This document shows positions 35,639 to 43,717 of a stretch of 64,000 bases of DNA, piece after piece; the stretch's first letter is position 1, and each line of letters starts with the position of its first letter. Under the pieces are notes generated by a model, which saw nothing but the letters and a program-made list of their open reading frames with translations, was not told where the DNA came from and searched no databases. The position numbers and the translations under genes are program-made. This stretch comes from Chitinophagaceae bacterium (GTDB lineage: Bacteria > Bacteroidota > Bacteroidia > Chitinophagales > Chitinophagaceae). The stretch is taken from contig JAEUVJ010000018.1 in assembly GCA_016787085.1 (NCBI GenBank), positions 1 to 64,000 on the forward strand. Direction: 5' to 3'.

Positions 35639-35696
35639 ACCCCGGATTTTCGCTTCAGACAAAGCTTTCAATATCTATTCTTACTTTGATTGATCA

Positions 35697-36443
35697 ATGA
35701 GTAATATCAACGACACTTATTTTGACGGCCATTATAAGGATATATGGCGTACGATGATCCCCGCGGAGCTGACCGTCAAAGAAGTGGACTTCATGCTTTC
35801 ATATTTTTCGCTCGGACCCGGCAGTAAAGTCCTCGACCTGATGTGTGGTTATGGCCGTCATGCTATTGCCCTGGCACAAAAAGGAATTGCTGTAACTGCT
35901 GTTGATAATCTCGATGAATATATCCGGGAAATAAAAGAAGTTGTTATAAAGGAATCCCTGCCTGTAGAAGTGGTACAGCAAGATGCGATCCGATTCACAA
36001 GTACTGTACAATACGACCTGGCCTTATGCATGGGTAACAGCCTGAATTTTTTCAATGCAGAAGATGCTTCTTTGTTTTTGCATAATACCTGTTCCATGCT
36101 GAAGCCCGGAGGCTGCCTGTTGATCAATAGCTGGTCATTAACGGAGATCGCTGTTAAGAGCTTTACGCCCAGATCATGGAGCGAAATAGGTAACCTGAAG
36201 TTCCTTTCTGCCTGCGAATATCTTTTTCATCCTACCAGGATGGAGTTTACTTCTACCATCCTGTCGCCTGATGGAAAGACAGAGGTGAAGAATGGGATTG
36301 ATTATATTTATTCTGTTTCGGAAATGGAAACAATGCTGAATAAGGCCGGGTTTAAGATGAAAGAGATTTACAGTATCCCGGGCCGTAAAAAATTTACTTT
36401 AGGCGAACCGAGGGCTTACATTGTAGCGGAGAAGCTAAGTTGA
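35697..36443 (+). CDS. Class I SAM-dependent methyltransferase
   Basis: A 248-residue methyltransferase with motif I VLDLMCGYGRHAIALAQKG (about 40-58), the acidic end of strand 2 (VTAVDNLDEYI), QQDAIRF, and the post-II block DLALCMGNSLNFF. A typical C-terminal half has MLKPGGCLLINSW and ends with substrate-cover strands. The substrate is not identifiable. It probably shares a transcript with the regulator upstream. Confidence 0.82.
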   Translation: MSNINDTYFDGHYKDIWRTMIPAELTVKEVDFMLSYFSLGPGSKVLDLMCGYGRHAIALAQKGIAVTAVDNLDEYIREIKEVVIKESLPVEVVQQDAIRFTSTVQYDLALCMGNSLNFFNAEDASLFLHNTCSMLKPGGCLLINSWSLTEIAVKSFTPRSWSEIGNLKFLSACEYLFHPTRMEFTSTILSPDGKTEVKNGIDYIYSVSEMETMLNKAGFKMKEIYSIPGRKKFTLGEPRAYIVAEKLS

Positions 36444-36456
36444 GTTTACTAACTAT

Positions 36457-36684
36457 TTATAAAAAATCATTCTCCCTTCCTTTAAGATATCCTTCTTCCT
36501 GTTTCGGAATATTCCATTTATCAAAAGGTAGAGGATCGGGATCCGGCTTTGTTTCTTTTTTAGGCAGAAATCTATTTTGGGCAAGTATAACCCGACGGGT
36601 TTGCTTTTTTGCTGCAGGGAGAACTGGTTCGTCAGCAGCCACAGTTAAAGGGGAAACGGGCAATCGTTTTTTAGCAACTAACAT
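36457..36684 (-). CDS. Small Lys/Pro-rich protein, hypothetical
   Basis: A 75-residue frame starting MLVAKKRLPVSPLTVAADE. It is Lys-, Pro- and Glu-rich without hydrophobic segments (PKKETKPDPDPLPFDKWNIP). A purine-rich AGGAAAAA lies about 15 bp before the ATG. It converges on the methyltransferase gene. The opposite strand also has an open frame of 90 codons, but its composition is less protein-like. I do not recognise it; it may be a chance ORF. Confidence 0.3.
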   Translation of the reverse strand: MLVAKKRLPVSPLTVAADEPVLPAAKKQTRRVILAQNRFLPKKETKPDPDPLPFDKWNIPKQEEGYLKGRENDFL

Positions 36685-36956
36685 AGGCCGGTTTTTCCTG
36701 GTTCAGATTTGATTTGGCTGGCAAATTCACCTTAAGTTATTACTTCAATATGAACACAGCATTATTTTATTAAGAATGTTATGTACAGGATATTCCCACC
36801 TCCTGCCTGCCCGGTATCACAATGGTTAATTACAGGACTGGAAGGAGGGCATAAAAACAATGCAGCCTGCCTCATCCTTCGACCCCACCCAGGTCTTTGT
36901 ATGTGGTAAGCTGCATGTTGTCCGGCGTCGTAGCCTTTCGCCTTTGTCCCTAAACA

Positions 36957-36990
36957 AAAAAAGCCCCACCATAAATAGGGCGGAGGCTTA
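36957..36990 (-). terminator. Terminator-like hairpin reading leftward
   Basis: On the minus strand AAGCCTCCGCCC pairs imperfectly with GGTGGGGCTT across a TATTTAT loop and is followed by a seven-T run. It could end a minus-strand transcript coming from the right. On the plus strand it is the hairpin just before the tiny ORF at 37001. Confidence 0.4.
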
Positions 36991-37000
36991 CGTTACTGTT

Positions 37001-37060
37001 ATGAAAGAAAAATTTTATCTCTGGGTCGGTAATTTCAAAGGAACAAGGCTTAACGGTTAA
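37001..37060 (+). CDS. Tiny ORF, 19 residues, candidate peptide
   Basis: ATG to TAA encodes MKEKFYLWVG followed by NFKGTRLNG. It is basic and aromatic with a Gly-rich end. The 11 bases before the ATG and the first two codons are the same as at the 23-codon ORF 34094-34165 (ACGTTACTGTTATGAAA), although the rest differs. It lies 85 bp before the second structured element and on the same strand as the regulator at 37545. Coding is not proven. Confidence 0.3.
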   Translation: MKEKFYLWVGNFKGTRLNG

Positions 37061-37145
37061 TCATCAACAAGGGCCGGTCATTAGGTTTAAGTTCTTCATA
37101 CGATCCCCGGATTTAAAAAACGGTTGCCAGGAAAAGAAAAAAGAG

Positions 37146-37305
37146 AAAGTTGATTGGGTGCGGAGAGTGTCGTCTGGTTTTTCAAGGGAATTGGAAATTA
37201 TTTTCTGGACGGTTTGGACATTGGATGTGTAGGATAAACGAGTCATCCTTAGCAATCAACTTTCTGGAGCAAAAATATATGCACACCCCTCTGTGGACAA
37301 GAGCA
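37146..37305 (+). ncRNA. Structured element, copy 2 (candidate RNA)
   Basis: The closing stem AAAGTTGATTG (37146-37156) / CAATCAACTTT (37253-37263) encloses 96 nt. It contains TGGACGGTTT, GGACATTGGATGT and a stem AGGAT/ATCCT (37231-37249). Then AAAAATATATGCACA (37271-37285), exactly 11 nt, and ACAAGAGCA (37297-37305), the same block order and 11-nt spacing as copy 1. The extra CCCG/CGGG stem of copy 1 is missing here. It ends 239 nt before the regulator's ATG; copy 1 ends 243 nt before its regulator. Confidence 0.45.
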
Positions 37306-37544
37306 TTACTGCCCGATTTCTTTTATTCGGTATTTACTGCCTGCTACGTATTTCTTCACTCCGGTATGTGCGTAGAAGTTCTTTTTTTATTGAGAAACTC
37401 TTACCAAAGAGTCAGCGGTACTTTCCGCAAAAGTGAAATCAAGTACTTCTACTATGGGATATATAACAGGATTTTTTCAATTTGCATCCGCAACAAACAC
37501 TAACGAACAATTTAAAACCACCCGTAATACCAATATCAAACCCC

Positions 37545-38219
37545 ATGAAAAATCCCGAAACCAACACTGTTATTAAAGTAGCTATTGCAGACGATCACAC
37601 TCTCTTCCGTACCGGCGTTAAAACATCCCTTTCCAGCCGCAAAGACATTCAAATGGTAGCTGAAGCCGAGAACGGTATGCAGTTGCTGAACCTTTTGCGT
37701 CATATCCAGCCGGATGTAGTGTTGCTGGATATACAGATGCCGATCATGGATGGACTGGCTACATTGCCGGAGATCAAAAAGCTGTATCCCAATGTAAAAG
37801 TGATCATGCTGTCCATGCACAATGACCATTCGGTCATTTCCCGTATGATGGAAATAGGCGCCAATTCCTACCTGACCAAAGAATCAGGTTCGGAAATGAT
37901 CTATGAAGCCATCCGCGGGGTGTTTGAGCAGGATTTCTACTTCAACGATCTTACCAACAAAGCGTTGCTGAGCGGCCTTCGTACCAAGCGTACAGTAGAA
38001 TCATCAGCTCCTGCCGATGTGCAGCTCACTGACAAAGAGATCACCATCCTGAAACTGATGTGTGACGAGAAAAGCACCAAGGAAATAGCTGATATCGTGG
38101 ACCTGAGCCCCCGTACGGTGGAAGCGATCCGCGATAAGCTCAAAACAAAGACCGGTACCAAATCTATGGCGGGCCTTGTCATGTATGCTGTAAAAGCAGG
38201 CTTGGTTGAAAGCCATTAA
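37545..38219 (+). CDS. Orphan NarL/LuxR-family response regulator
   Basis: A 224-residue regulator with a receiver domain (Asp16-Asp17, phospho-acceptor Asp62 in LLDIQMP, Lys in YLTKESGSE). A LuxR HTH follows, with STKEIADIVDLSPRTVEAIRDKL. ATG at 37545 (MKNPETN) is chosen because the longer TTG frame has no receiver-like sequence. No kinase gene is adjacent. It is a paralogue of the regulator at 34982 and shares its upstream structured element. A CACCGGT/ACCGGTG hairpin lies 27 bp after the stop. Confidence 0.92.
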   Translation: MKNPETNTVIKVAIADDHTLFRTGVKTSLSSRKDIQMVAEAENGMQLLNLLRHIQPDVVLLDIQMPIMDGLATLPEIKKLYPNVKVIMLSMHNDHSVISRMMEIGANSYLTKESGSEMIYEAIRGVFEQDFYFNDLTNKALLSGLRTKRTVESSAPADVQLTDKEITILKLMCDEKSTKEIADIVDLSPRTVEAIRDKLKTKTGTKSMAGLVMYAVKAGLVESH

Positions 38220-38368
38220 TAGTCCGGATCTGCCCGTTTGCCCATACACCGGTTGGGAGACCGGTGAGAAGTATGTGTATGCGTCCGTCCAGGGTGATCT
38301 GTTACAAATAAGTATCGTTCGTGAATTGATATAGGTAATTATCGCCGTTACTAACCCAACAGAATACA

Positions 38369-38404
38369 ATGCCATCCCGCCAGAGGCGGGATGGCATTTT
38401 TATT
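38369..38404 (+). terminator. Terminator between regulator and class IV aminotransferase
   Basis: AATGCCATCCCGCC AGA GGCGGGATGGCATT is a perfect 14-bp stem followed by TTTATTTT. Confidence 0.85.
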
Positions 38405-38417
38405 TTACTTTCAGCAA

Positions 38418-39260
38418 ATGTTTCATGTTTACTTCAATGGTAAAATGATCCCTGCCGGTAAACCGGTATTTATGGCGGATAACAGGGGCTACCGCTATGG
38501 TGATGGTTTGTTCGAAACGATGAAAGCGATCAGGGGAAAAGTCATCCTGGAGAAATATCACTTTGAAAGACTGTTTGGCGGGTTAGACTTGCTGAAATTC
38601 CGGGTACCTTCTTTATTTACAGCTGCAAAACTCAGGAAAGAGATAGCCGCTTTGTGCCGGAAAAATAAATGTACCGGTATTGCCCGTGTAAGATTATCTG
38701 TATTTCGCGGGAACGGAGGCCTGTATGATGTAGTCAAAGGGCTTCAATATCTCATTGAATGCTGGCCCGCTGAGCCATCCGTCAACGAGTGGAATAAGAA
38801 CGGGCTGGATATTGACATCTACCCGGATGCTGAAAAGAGCTGCGATAAGTTTTGCAACCTTAAATCGGCGAATTACCTGCCTTATGTAATGGCGGTACAG
38901 TTTGCCAAAGAACATAAACTGAATGATTGCCTTATACTGAATACAAAAGGACATATTGCTGATGCTACCATTGCCAACATTTTCCTGCTGAAACATAGCC
39001 TGCTGATCACGCCTGCCTTACCGGAAGGATGTGTGGCCGGGGTAATGAGAAGATACCTTGTAGAAAAATTATCATCTTCTTCAAACTTTGAGGTGCGTGA
39101 AGGTGTTGTACGCCGTAATGACCTGGAGAACTTTGACGAGGTATTCCTGACCAATGCGATGTATGGCATCAGGTGGGTAAAGCGTTTTGGCGATAAAAAA
39201 TACGTGAATACACACACCGCAAGTATCTACCGGGAGCATATTGCACCGCTTTATTCATGA
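38418..39260 (+). CDS. Class IV PLP aminotransferase / 4-amino-4-deoxychorismate lyase-like
   Basis: A 280-residue fold-type IV PLP enzyme. MFHVYFNGKMIP and NRGYRYGDGLFETMKAIRGK form the N-terminal domain. The Schiff-base Lys is in NLKSANYLPYVMA, and HIADATIANIFLLK is the cofactor-phosphate loop, with Asp in place of the common Glu. The family includes branched-chain and D-amino-acid transaminases and PabC; sequence alone does not choose among them. The start at 38418 is preferred, since an earlier in-frame ATG at 38391 lies inside the terminator stem. Its stop overlaps the photolyase start by four bases. Confidence 0.8.
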   Translation: MFHVYFNGKMIPAGKPVFMADNRGYRYGDGLFETMKAIRGKVILEKYHFERLFGGLDLLKFRVPSLFTAAKLRKEIAALCRKNKCTGIARVRLSVFRGNGGLYDVVKGLQYLIECWPAEPSVNEWNKNGLDIDIYPDAEKSCDKFCNLKSANYLPYVMAVQFAKEHKLNDCLILNTKGHIADATIANIFLLKHSLLITPALPEGCVAGVMRRYLVEKLSSSSNFEVREGVVRRNDLENFDEVFLTNAMYGIRWVKRFGDKKYVNTHTASIYREHIAPLYS

Positions 39261-40561
39261 GACCTGCCGTCAATATTTTCTGGTTTCGCCGCGACCTGCG
39301 GTTGGAGGATAATGCCGGTCTGTACCACGCTTTAAAAGAAGGCAAACCTGTTGTGCCTGTTTTCATTTTCGACCGGAATATATTAGATGAGTTAGAAGAC
39401 AAGCAGGACAGGAGAGTGGAATTCATTCACCTGGCCCTGGAGAATATACAGCAGAAGCTGGTAAAAATGGGCTCAACCCTGGATGTACGGTATGGTTTTC
39501 CTGAAGATGTTTACCGGCAAATGCAGCAGGAGTATGCTATTGAAAAGGTGTTTACCAATCATGACTACGAACCCTATGCCCGGAAAAGGGACAAAGCCAT
39601 TGGCGACAGGTTAAAGGCAAATGGCATTTCCTTTCATACATACAAAGACCAGGTGATCTTTGAGAAAGAAGAAGTGGTAAAGGACGACGGGAGGCCTTAT
39701 ACGGTATTTACTCCTTATTCAAGACGATGGAAAGCCGTATTGAATGATTTTTACCTCCGTTCCTATCCCGTCAAAAAATATTTTTCGAATTTTTACCAGC
39801 AGCAGGTAAAGGGTATTCCTTCACTGCAGTCAATGGGTTTCAAACCGGCAAGAGAAAGTTTTCCTCCTGGCAAATGGAAAGAAGATATCATCAAAAGATA
39901 CAGTACGCAACGTGACCTGCCTGCTGTAAATGGTACTTCACGGCTGGGAGTTCATCTTCGTTTCGGCACCATCAGTATCCGTGAACTTGCCAGGGAAGCG
40001 GGCGCTTTGAATGAAACCTATCTCAATGAACTGATCTGGCGGGATTTTTATCATGCGATACTCTGGCATTTTCCATATGTGGTAGGTCATGCTTTCAAAA
40101 AAGAATATGATGCGATCCGGTGGAGGAATAATGAAAAAGAGTTTGAAGCCTGGTGTAATGGCATGACGGGTTACCCGATCGTGGATGCCGGCATGCGGGA
40201 GTTAAATGCCACGGGTTACATGCATAATCGTGTACGTATGATCGTGGCTTCTTTTCTTACCAAGCATCTGCTGATAGACTGGCGATGGGGTGAGGCGTAC
40301 TTTGCAAAAAAGCTCCTCGACTTTGACCTCTCTGCGAATAATGGCGGCTGGCAATGGGCGGCGGGCAGTGGCTGTGATGCGGCGCCTTATTTCAGGATAT
40401 TTAACCCCTATTTACAGACAAAAAAGTTTGATCCTGATTTGAAATATGTTCGTAAATGGGTGCCGGAGTTTGAGGAATTAGCTTATCCTTTACCAATAGT
40501 GGAGCATGAATTTGCAAGAAAGCGATGTTTAGAAGTGTACACTAAAGGGTTGAAGAAATGA
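39257..40561 (+). CDS. phrB: Deoxyribodipyrimidine photolyase / cryptochrome
   Basis: A 434-residue flavoprotein. The N-terminal antenna domain starts NIFWFRRDLRLEDNAGLYHAL (about 5-25). The FAD-binding helical domain has RLGVHLRFGTISIRELA, ELIWRDFYHAILWHFP, and the signature block with MRELNATGYMHNRVRMIVASFLTK and NNGGWQWAAGSGCDAAPYFRIFNP. The Trp residues for electron transfer are present. It most likely repairs cyclobutane pyrimidine dimers with blue light. It overlaps the aminotransferase gene by four bases. Confidence 0.93.
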   Translation: MRPAVNIFWFRRDLRLEDNAGLYHALKEGKPVVPVFIFDRNILDELEDKQDRRVEFIHLALENIQQKLVKMGSTLDVRYGFPEDVYRQMQQEYAIEKVFTNHDYEPYARKRDKAIGDRLKANGISFHTYKDQVIFEKEEVVKDDGRPYTVFTPYSRRWKAVLNDFYLRSYPVKKYFSNFYQQQVKGIPSLQSMGFKPARESFPPGKWKEDIIKRYSTQRDLPAVNGTSRLGVHLRFGTISIRELAREAGALNETYLNELIWRDFYHAILWHFPYVVGHAFKKEYDAIRWRNNEKEFEAWCNGMTGYPIVDAGMRELNATGYMHNRVRMIVASFLTKHLLIDWRWGEAYFAKKLLDFDLSANNGGWQWAAGSGCDAAPYFRIFNPYLQTKKFDPDLKYVRKWVPEFEELAYPLPIVEHEFARKRCLEVYTKGLKK

Positions 40562-40601
40562 GTTGTTGATTTTGGGTCACAAGACATGCAAGGCTGGAAG
40601 A

Positions 40602-41429
40602 TCAAAGGAAGATACCTTTTTTCAAATCATGATAATTATAAGTCAGACCCCTGTCCAAAAACTCCAGGATTGCGTCTTTACCATCACTACCGAGGTCCAG
40701 TGAATAAGTGGTTACATAAAGATCGATATGTTGCTTCATTACCTTTTCATTCATTTCCTGTGAGTGCCGGCGAACATAGTCTGTGATCCTGGGATAGTTT
40801 GCAAAAGCATACTGAATACTTTCCTTTATCAACTGATCGAGCTGCCTGCTGAGGCCTTCATCAATCTTTCTTTTGATGACTATTCCGCCTAATGGAATTG
40901 GCTTTTTTACATGTGTTTCCCAATACTCGCCAAGATCAGCGAGTTTTATAAGTCCCTTTTGCTGGTAAGTAAACCTGTTTTCATGGATGATCACACCACA
41001 ACGAATCTCATCATTAAGAATCGCATTTTCAATCTCGGAAAACAACATGAATTTTTTATTCTTCATCCAGGGATATGCAAGAGAAAACAAAGCGTTGGCC
41101 GTTGTGTTCTCTCCAGGAATTCCGACAGGCTGATGTTGTATTTTTGCCCAGTCTTTCACCTCTTCTTTGGCAACGAACAAGGGGCCGACTCCTTTGCCTA
41201 ACGCCCCACCCGCATTTAATACAATATACTTATCTATAAAGAGTGGAAGGGCGCCGTAACTGATTTTTGTGATATCCAGTTTTTCTTCCTGTGCCCAGCT
41301 ATTAAGTTGCTGCACATCAGCAAGAACTACTTCAAACTCAAATCCACGGGTATCAATTTTTTTATTGACCAATGCGTCAAAAATGAAAGTGTCGTTGGGA
41401 CAGGGAGAAAAGCCTAAAGAAAATTTCAA
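40602..41429 (-). CDS. mqnD: 1,4-dihydroxy-6-naphthoate synthase (futalosine pathway)
   Basis: A 275-residue periplasmic-binding-protein-fold enzyme. It has the MqnD N-terminus LGFSPCPNDTFIFDALVNKKID, KISYGALPLFIDKYIVLNAGGALGKGVGPLFVA, IPGENTTANALFSLAYP, and the catalytic-His region CGVIIHENRFTYQQKGL. It converts cyclic dehypoxanthine futalosine to dihydroxynaphthoate in menaquinone synthesis. It follows mqnB by 4 bp, which supports the assignment. Confidence 0.93.
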   Translation of the reverse strand: MKFSLGFSPCPNDTFIFDALVNKKIDTRGFEFEVVLADVQQLNSWAQEEKLDITKISYGALPLFIDKYIVLNAGGALGKGVGPLFVAKEEVKDWAKIQHQPVGIPGENTTANALFSLAYPWMKNKKFMLFSEIENAILNDEIRCGVIIHENRFTYQQKGLIKLADLGEYWETHVKKPIPLGGIVIKRKIDEGLSRQLDQLIKESIQYAFANYPRITDYVRRHSQEMNEKVMKQHIDLYVTTYSLDLGSDGKDAILEFLDRGLTYNYHDLKKGIFL

Positions 41430-41433
41430 AAGT

Positions 41434-42090
41434 TTACGATTTAAAGTTTAAAGTTGTTATGATCCCGGCGATTTCTTTATTAAGGTTGATAACGGCCTCT
41501 TTAATATTCCATTCCTTTTTGTCCCGCTGACCAACAAAATTCGATATGCTTCTTATTTGCAGAAACGGAATTTTCTCCATCAGGCAGACATAGTGAAGGG
41601 CTGCGCCTTCCATGGATTCAGCCACCGGGTTAAACTTCTCTTTGTACAGTTTTATCATCATTTTTGAAGTGGTGATATGATTGACGGTGACCGCTTTTAC
41701 CGCTTTCAGCCGGATTCTTTTCACCAATTCTTTATCTGGGTTTACCAGCCAGCCTTTGGAATAGGGAGGTTGTGTGGCTTTTACCAGCCCTGTGTCGAAC
41801 ATTGTCAGCAATTGATTGTTCTCCATTACACTTAAGTCGGCTATCAGGTCCTGCTTAATGATAACAACTGACCCCAAAGGAATGTTCTTATCAAAACAAC
41901 CGGCGATCCCGGCCTGTATGACAAGCATTGGTTTTTTGATGCTGACCTGTTTTGCCAGCGCATACGTGGCAGACACAAGCCCGATGCCGGTGGCCAGTAC
42001 ATCAATGTCCTGCGCACTGTCGCTTCGGCGATAGTGATCAAGGAAGGGTTGTATTTCTTTTGCTGTGGCGGCGGCCAGGAGGATGCTCAT
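41434..42090 (-). CDS. mqnB: Futalosine hydrolase
   Basis: A 218-residue nucleoside phosphorylase-fold hydrolase. It has ILLAAATAKEIQPFL at the start, VLATGIGLVSATYALA, QAGIAGCFDKNIPLGSVVIIKQDLIADLSV, and the active-site AESMEGAALHYVCL. It cleaves the purine from futalosine in the alternative menaquinone route. It is the first gene of mqnB-mqnD and diverges from the PTPS pair. Confidence 0.92.
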   Translation of the reverse strand: MSILLAAATAKEIQPFLDHYRRSDSAQDIDVLATGIGLVSATYALAKQVSIKKPMLVIQAGIAGCFDKNIPLGSVVIIKQDLIADLSVMENNQLLTMFDTGLVKATQPPYSKGWLVNPDKELVKRIRLKAVKAVTVNHITTSKMMIKLYKEKFNPVAESMEGAALHYVCLMEKIPFLQIRSISNFVGQRDKKEWNIKEAVINLNKEIAGIITTLNFKS

Positions 42091-42166
42091 CTGTAGATAT
42101 TATCGGCGCAAATGTCGCAATTCTGCAGTAAAGAGCGATATGTTAACTTTACGGCACATTTGATAT

Positions 42167-42577
42167 ATGGTGTACCTGACAAGACTGGAACATTTTAATG
42201 CTGCCCACAAATTGTTCAACCCTTCCTGGAGTATTGAACAGAATGAGCAGGCGTTTGGTAAATGTGCCAATGAGAACTGGCATGGTCATAATTATGAGCT
42301 GTATGTTACTGTAAAAGGCCAGCCTGACCCGGGTACAGGCTTTGTTTTTGATGTCAAACAACTGAGCCTGCTGATCAGGGAACAGGTGGTAGAAAAAGTG
42401 GATCATATGAACCTGAACGTAGACGTGGATTTTATGAAAGGAAAAATGTGCAGTACGGAAAACCTGGCTGTAGGCATCTGGAATGAGTTGATGAAGCACC
42501 TGCCTGCCGGTGTTCAGTTGCATTGTGTTAAATTGTACGAGACGCCGAGGATCTATGTCGAGTATTATGGAGAATAA
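42167..42577 (+). CDS. 6-pyruvoyltetrahydropterin synthase / QueD family, paralogue 1
   Basis: A 136-residue T-fold enzyme with the zinc His set in HFNAAH (9-14) and WHGHNYE, catalytic Cys in FGKCAN, DHMNLN, and the Glu of STENLA and LYETP. The GKC-x(n)-HGHNYE pattern is closer to PTPS than to classic QueD. It turns dihydroneopterin triphosphate into a pyruvoyl- or carboxy-tetrahydropterin. It is followed by a paralogue 8 bp later and by folE, whose product makes its substrate. Confidence 0.87.
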   Translation: MVYLTRLEHFNAAHKLFNPSWSIEQNEQAFGKCANENWHGHNYELYVTVKGQPDPGTGFVFDVKQLSLLIREQVVEKVDHMNLNVDVDFMKGKMCSTENLAVGIWNELMKHLPAGVQLHCVKLYETPRIYVEYYGE

Positions 42578-42585
42578 AGGAAACA

Positions 42586-42999
42586 ATGAGTAAAAAGGTA
42601 GCGGTTATAAGGAAAGAACATTTCAATGCAGCCCACCGGTTATTCAACCCGGAGTGGGATGATGTGACCAATGAAAAAGTGTTTGGCAAATGTGCTTTAC
42701 CACACTATCACGGCCATAATTATGAACTGGAAGTAAAAGTGACCGGTAAGCCGGATAAGAGAACCGGCTACGTGATGGATATGAAAGAGCTGAGCGAACT
42801 TGTAAAACGGGAGATACATTCCCGCTTCGATCATAAAAACCTGAACCTGGATACAAAAGAGTTTAAAAAACTGAACCCTACAGCGGAAAATATTGTTATT
42901 GTCATTTATGACCTGTTACGTCCGCATATTGATAAAAAAATGGACCTGCATATCAGGTTGTATGAGACACCAAGAAACTTTGTTGAATATCCCGGTTGA
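42586..42999 (+). CDS. 6-pyruvoyltetrahydropterin synthase / QueD family, paralogue 2
   Basis: A 137-residue paralogue of the gene before it, with all catalytic residues: [33 protein letters not shown] and LYETPRNF. Both copies are intact, so this is not decay. They may make different products, or form mixed oligomers. Its stop is 38 bp before the folE ATG chosen here. Confidence 0.87.
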   Translation: MSKKVAVIRKEHFNAAHRLFNPEWDDVTNEKVFGKCALPHYHGHNYELEVKVTGKPDKRTGYVMDMKELSELVKREIHSRFDHKNLNLDTKEFKKLNPTAENIVIVIYDLLRPHIDKKMDLHIRLYETPRNFVEYPG

Positions 43000-43037
43000 A
43001 GACCATTAACCAGCAACTAATAACCAGTAACGAGCAT

Positions 43038-43637
43038 ATGGCGTATAAAAAAACCGAACAATTTGACGAACAGGCGACCTCAGGACTGATAAAAAATTAT
43101 CATGAGGCTTTGAAATGGCTGGGCGAAGACCCTGACCGGGAAGGATTGAAGAAAACGCCCGAACGATTAGCCAAGGCGATGCAATATATCACGCAGGGTT
43201 ATCACCTGGATGCGCATGCTATATTGAACTCCGCCAAGTTCCACGAACCGGTCAGTGAGATGATAGTCGTAAAGGATATTGAACTATACAGTATGTGCGA
43301 GCACCATATCCTGCCTTTTTTTGGCAAGGCTCATATTGCGTATATCCCCAATGGCTGGATCACGGGTTTGAGTAAGGTGGCCAGGGTAGTGGATGTATAT
43401 GCCCGTCGCCTGCAGGTACAGGAAAGGCTGACAGTACAGATCATGAATGCTATTAAAGAGACGTTGAACCCACTGGGAGTCGCGGTGGTGATCGAGGCCC
43501 AGCATCTTTGCATGATGATGCGGGGTGTGCAGAAGCAGAACTCGGTGACCACGACCTCGGCATTTGACGGGGAATTCCATAAAAACTCTACACGCAGTGA
43601 GTTTTTAAAGCTGATATCGTCGAATCTCAGCCATTAA
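43038..43637 (+). CDS. folE: GTP cyclohydrolase I
   Basis: A 199-residue enzyme with the FolE motifs: [38 protein letters not shown] (zinc Cys and catalytic His), [22 protein letters not shown], and [26 protein letters not shown]. It makes dihydroneopterin triphosphate from GTP for folate or tetrahydropterin. ATG at 43038 is preferred over a TTG at 42996 that overlaps the previous gene. Confidence 0.95.
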   Translation: MAYKKTEQFDEQATSGLIKNYHEALKWLGEDPDREGLKKTPERLAKAMQYITQGYHLDAHAILNSAKFHEPVSEMIVVKDIELYSMCEHHILPFFGKAHIAYIPNGWITGLSKVARVVDVYARRLQVQERLTVQIMNAIKETLNPLGVAVVIEAQHLCMMMRGVQKQNSVTTTSAFDGEFHKNSTRSEFLKLISSNLSH

Positions 43638-43653
43638 AACTATTTTCACCGGA

Positions 43654-43697
43654 TGGCCACAAAGATTTTTTTAGATTAAGTCTTTGTGGCATTTTTG
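43654..43697 (+). terminator. Terminator after folE
   Basis: TGGCCACAAAGA and TCTTTGTGGCA form a stem around an AT-rich loop, followed by TTTTTGTTTTTG. Confidence 0.75.
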
Positions 43698-43717
43698 TTT
43701 TTGCTAACGAACCGCTC

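Larger units (their letters stand above)
36685..37544. other. Gene-poor 0.86-kb stretch: hairpin, tiny ORF, structured element
   Basis: There is no normal-size gene. It holds a hairpin at 36957-36990, a 19-codon ORF at 37001-37060, the second structured element at 37146-37305 and GTATTTACTGCC with TACGTAT (37330-37351) before the regulator at 37545. 36685-36950 shows nothing I can name. Confidence 0.7.

Noticed and set aside
36860..37060. 66-codon plus-strand ORF starting at 36860
   Set aside because: Runs through a hairpin and has no protein-like pattern; only its last 19 codons, with their own ATG and shared leader, are reported.
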